From assembly GCA_009919985.1 (NCBI GenBank), contig RGAX01000002.1, positions 1 through 48,527 of the forward strand: a DNA stretch of 48,527 nt. Reading direction: 5' to 3'. The DNA comes from Opitutaceae bacterium (GTDB taxonomy: Bacteria > Verrucomicrobiota > Verrucomicrobiia > Opitutales > Opitutaceae). Both the position numbers and the translations under genes were made by a program. The notes below the pieces were generated by a model. That model saw only the letters and a list, made by a program, of their open reading frames with translations, did not search any database and was not told where the DNA came from. Numbering within the stretch: the stretch's first letter is position 1; the number at the start of each line of letters is the position of its first letter. This document shows, piece by piece, positions 34,175-42,356 of this stretch.

Positions 34175-35311
34175 CTAGGGTTCGTTAGCGGAAGGCGAGG
34201 TTTGGGTAACTTCAAAAAGATTGCCGGAGTTTTGTGGGAGGCTGGTGAAGGAGTATTCGGGGATCTGAAAGGTGCGTTTAGCCATGAGGGCGTTAATGAG
34301 GTTATTTGAATCGCTGTGAATGATGCTTACGAAGACCGGCCCAGCGGGGATCGTTTCGAATTCTGGTGTTGGAGGTTTGGCGGGTTCGATTGGCATTCCG
34401 TTGGCTGATTTATTGGCGAGTTCCGCTGCAGAACCTAGGGCAGAAAGTCCCGTCTTGGCGTCGGCCACAGGGGGCTTGATTTTCTTTTCCTCGGGTTTGC
34501 GGCCAATAGAGATTTTAAGGATTTTCTTGTCGAACGTCTCGATTTGGAAAATGCGCGCGTGGGCTTTGGCGGCGAGAGAGTTGGCGTCGGCGAGTTCAGT
34601 GGTGTCGCTGAAGCGTAGGCTGGTAAGGGTGTTGAGCGTCTGGGTGAGGGCGTCGGATTTTAATTTTTGTCCGGTCGGCGTGGCGGTGGTTGTCCAGGGA
34701 TCTTCTTTTTTAGCGCGCTTAAAAATGATGCGTTCATCACCTGAAAACGGAATTTCGATCTGAGCAATTTCGTCGGGTTTGACGCTGAGCAGTTCGGTTT
34801 GGGCCCAATTTTTAGGTTCCAGGTCTGGGTAGGTATTGAATGCGGCGAGGTAGGCTTTGCTTTCTTTACCGAAGCGCAGGAAGCGACCGCCGGTTTCTGA
34901 GGTTTTACCAAGGGCAATGACTGTAAGCTCTTTGGCGGATGCATCGAGGACAGTGATGTGCGTGTCCTTGAACTCAAGCCGGTCGATTCGGTCGGGGTTG
35001 GTGGTGACGAGGCGTGTTAGCTTGGTCTCGGCGAGTTCTGTGACAAAGCGGGCGATTTTAGGGAAATCAGCGGGGAAGTCGTAATACGATGGGACGCACC
35101 ACGCGCCGGCAGGGTCGCGTTTTAGGGTCAGCGATTTCCCGGCCTCGGTGAGCCGAATTTCGGCGATTTTTTCGGCGGTGGTGGTGGTGAGGAGGGGTTG
35201 GCCAAGGCGGGCGTCGGCCGAATGAGCAGGCGCGGGGCGGCGAACGATAAAGACGAGGGCGGAAACCGCGGCGAGGAGTGCGACGATGAGGAGTAGTTGC
35301 TTGAGTTTCAT
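34175..35311 (-). CDS. DUF4340 domain protein of Gld-type ABC cluster
   Basis: A 378-residue protein with an N-terminal signal anchor (LLLIVALLAAVSALVFIV) and a periplasmic DUF4340 domain. Repeated IAEIRLTEAGKSLTLKRD / IAQIEIPFSGDERIIFKR / IFQIETFDKKILKISIGR segments are typical of this beta-rich repeat family. It follows the GldG-like gene by 18 bases and completes the usual ATPase-permease-GldG-DUF4340 set seen in many Gram-negative genomes. Its role in the transporter is unknown. metF starts 54 bases downstream with its own dyad. Confidence 0.85.
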   Translation of the reverse strand: MKLKQLLLIVALLAAVSALVFIVRRPAPAHSADARLGQPLLTTTTAEKIAEIRLTEAGKSLTLKRDPAGAWCVPSYYDFPADFPKIARFVTELAETKLTRLVTTNPDRIDRLEFKDTHITVLDASAKELTVIALGKTSETGGRFLRFGKESKAYLAAFNTYPDLEPKNWAQTELLSVKPDEIAQIEIPFSGDERIIFKRAKKEDPWTTTATPTGQKLKSDALTQTLNTLTSLRFSDTTELADANSLAAKAHARIFQIETFDKKILKISIGRKPEEKKIKPPVADAKTGLSALGSAAELANKSANGMPIEPAKPPTPEFETIPAGPVFVSIIHSDSNNLINALMAKRTFQIPEYSFTSLPQNSGNLFEVTQTSPSANEP

Positions 35312-35329
35312 CGGTGAAAGGAGAGGCGA

Positions 35330-37225
35330 TCAGCGCGAGATTTTGCGGGCACGGGCGAACCAGATGCCGAAGGCGCCTATGAGCAGCGGACTGGCTAATA
35401 GGTTGATGAAGAGCAGGCGGTTTTCGAGGGCGTCGATATCTTCGCGGAGGGCACGACGGATCTCGCGGCGTTCGCTTTGCAGGGTCGCTTGTTGCTTTTG
35501 GAAATCGCCGATGGCTTTGGTGATTTCGGGGGAAGCGACGAGTTTGTTGGCTTCGCCTTTTTTGCCCTGGAGTTCGCTAAGCTTGGTTTGGACTTGTTGG
35601 AGGCGGGATTCGAGGGCGGTGAGTTTTTCCTGATATTTTTTATTGGCCTCGATTTCCATGGTGCGGACGACTTCGAATGGGCGAACGGAGTTGCCCTTGC
35701 CACGGAGGGAAATGAGATCGGAGGAGCCGGAGAGGAACTCGAGGGTGTTGGCGGCGAAGGCGAGGTTATCGTTGAAGGGTTCGGCGGCGGTTTGGCCGAA
35801 GAAATTCATTTTGCGGATGCTGTAGTCGTCGAAGAGCCAGTCGGTGTCGGCGATGACAAAGAGCGTCGAAGTGGTTTTAGATTCATTGAGGGCGGGCGTC
35901 GTCGGCGCCGGGGTGGAGGCGGGCCCGGCGTCTTTTTTGTCCGTATCTTGGGGGGCACCCGCGGGGAAGGCGGTTTTGAATTTACCGGTGACGAGCGCGG
36001 CGAGGGTTTTTTTGCCGGTAGGCGTGATTTGGCGGGCGATGGCGTCGGGCTGAGAAAATTGTAGGGCCATGGCTGCTACGTCGCCGGATTGAGCGGAGGA
36101 TTCGACGAGCGGCGTGAAGGTCGTAGTGGCGCCCGTTTGCGCGGTGAGAAAACCAGGCTCGATGAACAGGGCGGAGTTGAGTTGTCCTGTGGGCGCGGAG
36201 GTGGCGTTGAAATTGCCGCGGCGTAGGTTGAGCCAGACGGGATAGCGGGCGAGTTGGCCGCCTTGAGTCTGGACCTGCGTGGCGTTTTCAAGATCGCCGA
36301 CGATTTTTTGCGGATCGTAGTTGATGCCGTAGGCAGATAGAAGCGGAGCGAAGTCGCTGGAAACGTTGGGCGTAGGGCTGCCCAGCATGGATTGCTGGGG
36401 ATTGCTTTGGCGTTTAAAGTACTGAGAGGCGGGGTCGACGGCTAGGAATACAGGGCGACCGCCTAGAATAAATTGATCGACGGCGAACTGGAGTTTCGGC
36501 GCGAAGTTTTGCGGGTGGATGACGGCAAGTGCGTCGAGTCCGGCGGGGAGCTCGGTGGCAGTGGACTCGATGCGGATAATTTGAAACGTTTTTTCCCACT
36601 CGGCGGTGACGAATTGACCGGGTTGGGGCTGCTGGCGCATCATCATCATCATTTGAGCTTCCTGCGGACTGGTGCCCTGAAGCGGGAGGCTGGTGAGTAG
36701 GCCGAGTTTCTTTTTGTCGATCTGCTGAACGCTATAAATGAGCTGGGAGAGATCGTACTCGAGGAACTGTTCACGCTGGGGGTTGAGCGCGGAGAGGGTT
36801 TTTTGTTGGTCGGCTTGGGTCGCGACTAGGCCAAATTGGATTTGTTCACCGGTGGTTGGAATGAGTTGGGGTTGGATTCGGGCGGCCGTGGCGCGCTCTT
36901 CTTCGGGAGTGTCGGGACGAGGGTCGATGACGTTGAGCGTGATTTTTCCGCGGGAGGCGCGGGCGTATTGGCGTAGCATTTCCTCGACGCGGGTCGCGTA
37001 GTTTTTGTACGCGATGGGCAGCCCGTTGGCTGACTTGGTGAAATAGAAATCGAGCGTGATCGGCTCTTCGATTTTAGCTAGGAGCCCTTGAGTACCGGAA
37101 GAGAGCGTATAAATGCGTTCGGCGGTGGTATCGAGGCGCGCAGGGAGATTGGCCGCGAGGTAGTTGACGAGAACGAGGCCGATGAAAAGGAGGATGATGG
37201 CGAGGGCTTTGCCGCTGAGTTTCAT
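35330..37225 (-). CDS. GldG-like ABC transporter auxiliary membrane protein
   Basis: A 631-residue protein with an N-terminal membrane helix (LAIILLFIGLVLVNYLAANLPA), a large periplasmic domain and a C-terminal helix (LLFINLLASPLLIGAFGIWFARARK). RLDTTAERIYTLSSGTQGLL is the hallmark of the GldG/DUF7088 family. A coiled-coil is likely around residues 545-605 (EKLTALESRLQQVQTKLSELQG). A run of five Met (QMMMMMR) is encoded by a pure ATG repeat. It lies between the permease (19 bases) and the DUF4340 gene, and acts with them in an ABC complex of unknown substrate. Confidence 0.88.
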   Translation of the reverse strand: MKLSGKALAIILLFIGLVLVNYLAANLPARLDTTAERIYTLSSGTQGLLAKIEEPITLDFYFTKSANGLPIAYKNYATRVEEMLRQYARASRGKITLNVIDPRPDTPEEERATAARIQPQLIPTTGEQIQFGLVATQADQQKTLSALNPQREQFLEYDLSQLIYSVQQIDKKKLGLLTSLPLQGTSPQEAQMMMMMRQQPQPGQFVTAEWEKTFQIIRIESTATELPAGLDALAVIHPQNFAPKLQFAVDQFILGGRPVFLAVDPASQYFKRQSNPQQSMLGSPTPNVSSDFAPLLSAYGINYDPQKIVGDLENATQVQTQGGQLARYPVWLNLRRGNFNATSAPTGQLNSALFIEPGFLTAQTGATTTFTPLVESSAQSGDVAAMALQFSQPDAIARQITPTGKKTLAALVTGKFKTAFPAGAPQDTDKKDAGPASTPAPTTPALNESKTTSTLFVIADTDWLFDDYSIRKMNFFGQTAAEPFNDNLAFAANTLEFLSGSSDLISLRGKGNSVRPFEVVRTMEIEANKKYQEKLTALESRLQQVQTKLSELQGKKGEANKLVASPEITKAIGDFQKQQATLQSERREIRRALREDIDALENRLLFINLLASPLLIGAFGIWFARARKISR

Positions 37226-37244
37226 GGGGGTCGGGGGCGAAGGT

Positions 37245-37970
37245 TTAGCGTTCGAGGGCGACGACGTTGAGGAAGAGCGTGAATCCCATCAGCGAGAGAA
37301 AGAAGATCACGTCTTTGGGATCGATGATGCCTTTGGTGAAGGCGTCGAAGTGCGTCACGAAACTGAAGTTTGAGACCATGTCGGCGACGCTGACAGGCAG
37401 AATACTTTCAAGCGTCGTCGTGAAGCTACTGAGGCCGAGAAACACAAAGACCGCGCACGCCGCGAGACTTAGAACGAAGCTGATGACCTGGTTTTTCGTG
37501 AGCGCAGAAGTCAGGGCGCAGATGCCGAGATACGCGCCGGCCATGAGGATGGCGCCGAGATAAGTCGCAGCCATAACGCCCCAATCGGGTTGGCCCAAGA
37601 AACCCACCGTAAGAGCCATCGGGAAGCTCAGTAAAATTGCGATCGTGAGAAACGCCCACCCGGCGAGAAATTTTCCGAGAACGGCCTCGAGCGTCGTGAT
37701 AGGTAAGGTGAAAAGGAGTTCGATCGTGCCGGCCCGTTTTTCTTCGGACCATAGTCTCATGCCCACGGCGGGCACGATAAACATAAACAACCAGGGAAAA
37801 AAGATGAAGTAGCTCTCCAGACTGGCCGTGCCATTCTTAAAGAAATTTCCGTATCGGGAGAAGGCGAGCGAGACAGAGATGACGAGAAATGAGACGAGGA
37901 ACACATAGGCCACCGGCGAACGGAAATAGCCTAGGAACTCACGTTTAAAGAGAGGTCGGATCTGGCTCAT
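37245..37970 (-). CDS. ABC-2-type permease, GldF-like
   Basis: A 241-residue polytopic membrane protein with about six hydrophobic segments (for example SPVAYVFLVSFLVISVSLAF, YFIFFPWLFMFIVPAVGMRLW and FVLSLAACAVFVFLGLSSF). RLWSEEKRAGTIELLFTLPITTLEAVLGKFLAGW is the typical ABC-2 cytoplasmic loop. It is paired with the ATPase gene 52 bases upstream on this strand and the GldG-like gene 19 bases downstream. Confidence 0.9.
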   Translation of the reverse strand: MSQIRPLFKREFLGYFRSPVAYVFLVSFLVISVSLAFSRYGNFFKNGTASLESYFIFFPWLFMFIVPAVGMRLWSEEKRAGTIELLFTLPITTLEAVLGKFLAGWAFLTIAILLSFPMALTVGFLGQPDWGVMAATYLGAILMAGAYLGICALTSALTKNQVISFVLSLAACAVFVFLGLSSFTTTLESILPVSVADMVSNFSFVTHFDAFTKGIIDPKDVIFFLSLMGFTLFLNVVALER

Positions 37971-38022
37971 AATAAAGTCGGAGATTTGAAAAGAGTAAGT
38001 TTTGAAGCAGGCGTACTTTCGG

Positions 38023-38736
38023 TTAGGCCGTCAGGGTGCGGAAGATTTCATCGAGCCGGGCGCCAGGTTGGCGGGCGCGCAGGGCGGCTGGCGTTTCATC
38101 AGCGACGACCCGACCACGCGCGATGATGATCACGCGGGTGCAGATCGCATCCACTTCCTCGAGAATGTGTGTCGAGAGAATCACCGCTTTTTCGGCGGCC
38201 ATGTTTTTAATCAAGGTGCGGACTTCGTTTTTCTGGTTGGGATCGAGGCCATCGGTCGGCTCGTCGAGGATGAGTGCGGGCGGGTTGTGGATCAGTGCCT
38301 GCGCGAAGCCGACGCGTTGTTTGTAACCTTTAGAAAGCGTCTCGATGGTTTGGTTGCGGACGCTGTTGAGATGGGTGAGTCCGAGGACGTGTTCGACGCG
38401 TTCGCGCTGGGCGGTCGCGTTGCAGAAGCCGCGGACCTCGGCGATGAAACAGAGAAATTCTTCGACAGTCATCTCGGGGTAAGCTGGCGCGCTTTCAGGG
38501 AGATAGCCGAGTTGGCGTTTTACCGCGACGGGGTCGACTGTGACGTCGATACCGCCGACGGTGGCCGTGCCGGCGTCGGGTCGGATGAAGCCGGTGAGCA
38601 TCTTCATCGTGGTCGATTTACCGGCACCATTAGGGCCGAGAAAACCGAGGATCTCGCCGCGGTTTACTTTGAAACTAATGCCGTCCACGGCGCGCTTGGT
38701 GCCATAGGTTTTAACGAGGCCTGTGACTTCGATCAT
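38023..38736 (-). CDS. ABC transporter ATPase, GldA-like
   Basis: A 237-residue nucleotide-binding protein with Walker A LGPNGAGKSTTMKML near residue 36, Q-loop GYLPESAPAYPEMTV, signature LSKGYKQRVGFAQAL, Walker B LILDEPTDGLDP and the switch His in ILSTHILEEV. Its GldA-like sequence (GTKRAVDGISFKVNRGEILG) and its place in front of the GldF-like permease define the transporter. It is the first gene of the four-gene cluster. The nearby upstream gap holds the MFS terminator. Confidence 0.92.
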   Translation of the reverse strand: MIEVTGLVKTYGTKRAVDGISFKVNRGEILGFLGPNGAGKSTTMKMLTGFIRPDAGTATVGGIDVTVDPVAVKRQLGYLPESAPAYPEMTVEEFLCFIAEVRGFCNATAQRERVEHVLGLTHLNSVRNQTIETLSKGYKQRVGFAQALIHNPPALILDEPTDGLDPNQKNEVRTLIKNMAAEKAVILSTHILEEVDAICTRVIIIARGRVVADETPAALRARQPGARLDEIFRTLTA

Positions 38737-38796
38737 TGGATGAAGCTGGATTTTGAGAAAGCTTAGTGCGCTTTGAAAACTGATCCAAAAAAAAGT

Positions 38797-38817
38797 TCCG
38801 CTCGCTGAGCAAGCGGA
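38797..38817 (-). terminator. Intrinsic terminator after MFS gene
   Basis: On the minus strand TCCGCT pairs with AGCGGA and the stem is followed by a run of eight T (bases 38787-38794). An A-rich tract on the other side would make it work in both directions. A second small hairpin (AAGCAA/TTGCTT) overlaps the MFS stop at 38823-38839. Confidence 0.7.
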
Positions 38818-38838
38818 TTTTTAAGCAAAAAAATTGCT

Positions 38839-40053
38839 TCACGCCGAAGCTGCGTTCCGGCGTAGGTCGGGTAGAAGCGCAGTCAGCAATCCCAGCAGTG
38901 GCAGGAAAGAGCAGACGTGGAAAACGTAACCAATACCGCGTAAATCGGCGAGCCTACCAAGTGCCGCCGAACCGATGCCGCCCATACCAAAAGCGAATCC
39001 GAAAAAGATGCCCGAAATGAGCCCAACACGACTAGGTATCAGTTCTTGGGCATAAACCAGAATCGCCGAAAACGCCGAAGCTAGCACGAGACCAATAACC
39101 ACGGTGAGCCCGGCGGTCCAAAATAAATTGGCGTAGGGCAGTAGTAATGTGAATGGCGCGACGCCTAGTATGGAGACCCAGATCACGGCTTTGCGTCCGA
39201 TGCGATCACCGACTGGGCCGCCTATGATCGTACCAGCGGCGACAGCACCGAGAAAAAGAAAAAGCAGAAACTGCGACTGCTGGATCGAGACGTGAAACTT
39301 CTCAATCAGGTAAAACGTGTAATAGCTGCCTAGGCAGGCCATGTAGAAATATTTTGAGAAAATCAGCACGGCGAGAATCGCGATGGCGGAGATCACTTTT
39401 CCGCGCGGTAAAGGCGCGGTCGGGGCTGCGCGGCGAGCGGCGGCGTGGTGCGCACTGAGTTGGGCTTTGTACCAATGTCCGACACGCGTGAGCAGGCCGA
39501 AACCGATGATCGGCACGACCACGAACCAAGCGACGCGTGATTGGGCGTGGTGGGCGATAAAGAGCGCTGCGAGGAGTGGCCCGAGGGCGCTGCCGGCATT
39601 TCCGCCGACTTGAAAAAGCGATTGCGCGAAGCCGTGGCGACCCCCGGAAGCCATGCGCGCGACCCGCGAAGCTTCAGGGTGAAAAATGGAAGAGCCCAGT
39701 CCGACGAGCGCCCCGGCTATGAGTACCGCCGGAAAACTCCTGGCAAACGCGAGCAACACCAACCCGACCAGTGTGAACCCCATGCCGGTGGCAAGCGAGT
39801 AAGGCTGCGGATGGCGGTCGGTGACTAGGCCGACGACCGGTTGCAAGAGCGACGCGGTGAGTTGAAACGCGAGCGTAATGAGACCGATCTGGGCAAAACT
39901 TAGGTTAAGCGATTCTTTCAGCAGTGGATAGAGCGCGGGTAGCAGCGACTGAATAGTATCGTTAAGTAGGTGCCCTGCGCTAATAGCTAAGAGGATGCGT
40001 AGTGCCGTTGGGTGGGCGGAGGGCGCAACGGTGAACTTAGCGGCAGAGCTCAT
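38839..40053 (-). CDS. MFS transporter, fosmidomycin-resistance (Fsr) type
   Basis: A 404-residue polytopic inner membrane transporter from the ATG at 40053. The track start at 40185 lies inside rlmN and gives a basic, low-complexity leader. Segments typical of the Fsr group are LLAISAGHLLNDTIQSLLPALYPLLKE, QLTASLLQPVVGLVTDRHPQP and VGLGSSIFHPEASRVARMASGGRHG. Fsr-like proteins are drug or metabolite exporters, and the substrate here is unknown. The gene starts five bases after rlmN, suggesting translational coupling, and ends at a good intrinsic terminator. Confidence 0.9.
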   Translation of the reverse strand: MSSAAKFTVAPSAHPTALRILLAISAGHLLNDTIQSLLPALYPLLKESLNLSFAQIGLITLAFQLTASLLQPVVGLVTDRHPQPYSLATGMGFTLVGLVLLAFARSFPAVLIAGALVGLGSSIFHPEASRVARMASGGRHGFAQSLFQVGGNAGSALGPLLAALFIAHHAQSRVAWFVVVPIIGFGLLTRVGHWYKAQLSAHHAAARRAAPTAPLPRGKVISAIAILAVLIFSKYFYMACLGSYYTFYLIEKFHVSIQQSQFLLFLFLGAVAAGTIIGGPVGDRIGRKAVIWVSILGVAPFTLLLPYANLFWTAGLTVVIGLVLASAFSAILVYAQELIPSRVGLISGIFFGFAFGMGGIGSAALGRLADLRGIGYVFHVCSFLPLLGLLTALLPDLRRNAASA

Positions 40054-40057
40054 GCGA

Positions 40058-41173
40058 TTAGGCTTGGGCAAGTTCGCGGTCTTTTTCGGTTTTGAGGCGC
40101 AGCTGGCCGCAGGCGGCGGCGATGTCGTGGCCTTTTTCGCGGCGCAGTGTGACTGGTACTCGGGCGGCACGTAGTACATCGGCAAACCCCTCCTGGACTT
40201 GCACGCTCGGGCGTTTCCAAGGAAGGCCTTCGACGGTGTTGTAGGGAATGATGTTCACGTGCGCGTGCAAGTCGCGAGCGATGTCACGGAGTTCGCCGGC
40301 TTGCTCTACGGAGTCGTTGACGTCTTCAATAAGTATGAACTCTAGGGTGACCATGCGGCCGTGTTTTTCGGAAAATTCACGGACGGCGGGTATAAGTTTC
40401 TCAAGTGGGTAAGCCTTGTTGACCGGCATGATTTTCTCGCGGACCTCGTTGGTCGAACCATGAAGGGAAACGGCAAGGCGGAAACCGATAGGCTCTTCGG
40501 CTAGTTTGAGAATTTTCGGCACGAGGCCGCTGGTGGAGACGGTGATGCGTCGGGCGCCGAACCCGAGGCCCCATTCGGCGTTGAGGATGGTTAGGGCGCG
40601 GATTAGGGCGTCGTAATTTGCGAGAGGCTCGCCCATGCCCATGACCACGATGTTATCGAAGGAGGCCAGTTCGGGACGAGCGCGGGGCGTGGTGGCATCT
40701 TCGCGATAGCAGACTTGGAGAAGCTGGGAAACGATTTCACCGGCGGACATGTCGCGCTTAAGACCCGCGAGGCCACTGGCGCAGAATACGCAGCCCATCG
40801 CGCAGCCGACCTGAGTGGAAATACAGATGGTTTTGCGCGAGTGTTCTTCGCCGACATTGTCTTGCGGGGCTCGGATGATGACGCTCTCGATGAGTGAACC
40901 GTCGCGGAGTTCGAGCAGAAGCTTGTCAGTGACGTCGTTGGATTCTTTGGAGAGTACGAGCGTTGAAGGCGTGAGGTCGAAGGTGGCTTCGAGCTTGGTG
41001 CGCAGAGGCTTGGGAAGGTTGGTCATTGCGTCCCAGGTGCAGGCGCGTTTTTTGTAGACCCAGTCGAGAATCTGTTTTGCCCGGAAGGCTGGTTCGCCGA
41101 GTTCGCGCAGGTGCGCGGTGAGAGAGTCGAGGGTTTCGCCGAAGAGGGCGGGTTTCTCGGGATTGAATTTCAT
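40058..41173 (-). CDS. rlmN: 23S rRNA/tRNA m2A methyltransferase RlmN
   Basis: A 371-residue radical SAM enzyme that methylates C2 of A2503 in 23S rRNA and A37 in some tRNAs. The radical SAM cluster is STQVGCAMGCVFCASG (CxxxCxxC) near residue 118. The N-terminal accessory domain is seen in FRAKQILDWVYKKRACTWDAMTNLPK. The C-terminal PVTLRREKGHDIAAACGQLRLK holds the second catalytic Cys. Cfr is disfavoured because the sequence is a full match to RlmN forms and it sits in an ordinary housekeeping setting. Confidence 0.95.
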   Translation of the reverse strand: MKFNPEKPALFGETLDSLTAHLRELGEPAFRAKQILDWVYKKRACTWDAMTNLPKPLRTKLEATFDLTPSTLVLSKESNDVTDKLLLELRDGSLIESVIIRAPQDNVGEEHSRKTICISTQVGCAMGCVFCASGLAGLKRDMSAGEIVSQLLQVCYREDATTPRARPELASFDNIVVMGMGEPLANYDALIRALTILNAEWGLGFGARRITVSTSGLVPKILKLAEEPIGFRLAVSLHGSTNEVREKIMPVNKAYPLEKLIPAVREFSEKHGRMVTLEFILIEDVNDSVEQAGELRDIARDLHAHVNIIPYNTVEGLPWKRPSVQVQEGFADVLRAARVPVTLRREKGHDIAAACGQLRLKTEKDRELAQA

Positions 41174-41200
41174 GAAAGTTCTAAGGTAGGCCGTCGCCGC

Positions 41201-41228
41201 AGCCGCGCAAGCAGCGTCGCTCGCGGCT
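41201..41228 (-). terminator. Hairpin after alpha/beta hydrolase gene
   Basis: AGCCGCG and CGCGGCT are perfect 7-base arms that begin at the hydrolase stop on the minus strand. There is no T tract, so this is a weak terminator call. Confidence 0.35.
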
Positions 41229-42259
41229 CAGGGTTTTAACCAACGGACGAACCACTCGCGAGCTTGGTGGTAAGCCTCGGGTGTGACCTTGTGGCCGATG
41301 CCGCGCTGAATGAGTTGGATAAATTTTTCGTCAGCTCCGGCGGCGTGATAGGCGAGCTGCGCGGCGTCGCAGCAGAGTTTGAGGCCGGGTAGGGGAGTGC
41401 GGGGGTCGATCTCGCCGTTGATGGCGAAGAGTGGACGGGGAGCGATGAGGGGAACCATCGCGGGACCGTCGAACGCACGATCGAGTCCGGGTGCAATGCG
41501 CGTGTAAAAAAAATGGACGAAGTCGGCGCTGGGCGAAGTGATACCGGAGTCTTTGGCGGCAGCATCGAAGGCGGCTTGGACGGTGCCGATGCGGGATTGC
41601 CAAGAGTTGTTTTCGACCGCCCAGCGGAAACTTTCCACAGCGATGCAAGGTACTGCGACGGCGACACGAGGATCAGCCGCCGCGGTGAGGTAAGTTTCGA
41701 TGCCGCCTTTGGAAATGCCGAACAGGCCGATGCGTGTCGGGTCAACGTCGGGTCGGGTCACCAGATAATCGATTAAGCGCATCACGTCCCAAGCTGTGTC
41801 GTAAAAAAATGGGTGCTCTGCCCCCGTGCGAAAGGCACGGAGGATGGCGTCGATGTAATCGGCTGAGCCTTTGCCGGAACGCGAACGCGCGCCGTGATAG
41901 CGGCCATCGATGGCTACGGCGATGAAGCCAGCGTGAGCGAGTTCAGTCAGATAAGGGAGCTCACTTTCTTTGGAGCCACCGGTGCCGTGGAGGACTATGA
42001 TGACTGGGCGCCGAGACCTTTGGGTTGATGACGTTTTTAAAAGGAAACCGGGTACGCGGTTAGTGGCGTCTGAAGCGTAGCTGAAGTCGATGCGCGTGAG
42101 GCCACGAGAGGCGGGCACATCGAGGCTGGTGGCGGCGAGCGGAACGCGCGGGCGGTCGATAAGTTTGAGAAAATCGGTACGGGTGTCAGCGCCTCTAAGC
42201 GACGTGGCGGCAAGCGTTAAAACCATCGGCAGTAGCGAGAGCAGGGTTCGGGGTGACAT
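41228..42259 (-). CDS. Secreted alpha/beta hydrolase (esterase/dienelactone hydrolase-like)
   Basis: A 343-residue exported protein with signal peptide MSPRTLLSLLPMVLTLAATSLRGA. The alpha/beta hydrolase core has the oxyanion-hole region VIIVLHGTGGSKESE, the nucleophile elbow LFGISKGGIETYL (Ser), the acid in FAINGEIDPRTPLPG and the His in RGIGHKVTPEAY near the C-terminus. GxSxGG and the overall order suggest an esterase acting on acylated carbohydrates or similar. The substrate is unknown. It lies 88 bases after leuA and 54 bases before rlmN. Confidence 0.85.
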   Translation of the reverse strand: MSPRTLLSLLPMVLTLAATSLRGADTRTDFLKLIDRPRVPLAATSLDVPASRGLTRIDFSYASDATNRVPGFLLKTSSTQRSRRPVIIVLHGTGGSKESELPYLTELAHAGFIAVAIDGRYHGARSRSGKGSADYIDAILRAFRTGAEHPFFYDTAWDVMRLIDYLVTRPDVDPTRIGLFGISKGGIETYLTAAADPRVAVAVPCIAVESFRWAVENNSWQSRIGTVQAAFDAAAKDSGITSPSADFVHFFYTRIAPGLDRAFDGPAMVPLIAPRPLFAINGEIDPRTPLPGLKLCCDAAQLAYHAAGADEKFIQLIQRGIGHKVTPEAYHQAREWFVRWLKP

Positions 42260-42329
42260 GATGAGATGCTTCTCGGCGAAGATGCTGAACCAAGCAGAGA
42301 TAGGGCGCGTCCGAAGTAGCGCGAATGCA

Positions 42330-42356
42330 GAAAAATATAAAGCGAAGTTATTTCGC
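42330..42356 (-). terminator. Intrinsic terminator overlapping leuA stop
   Basis: On the minus strand GCGAA pairs with TTCGC across the leuA stop, followed by TTTATATTTTT. The stem is only five bases but the T-rich tract is good. Confidence 0.5.

Noticed and set aside
34175-38736. Inference that the organism glides because of Gld-like genes
   Set aside because: GldA/F/G-type ABC genes are common in non-gliding bacteria, and no other gld or spr gene is in the window.
40054-40185. N-terminal extension of the MFS protein in the track
   Set aside because: It lies inside rlmN in another frame and encodes a Lys/Pro-rich stretch that no MFS protein has. The ATG at 40053 is preferred.
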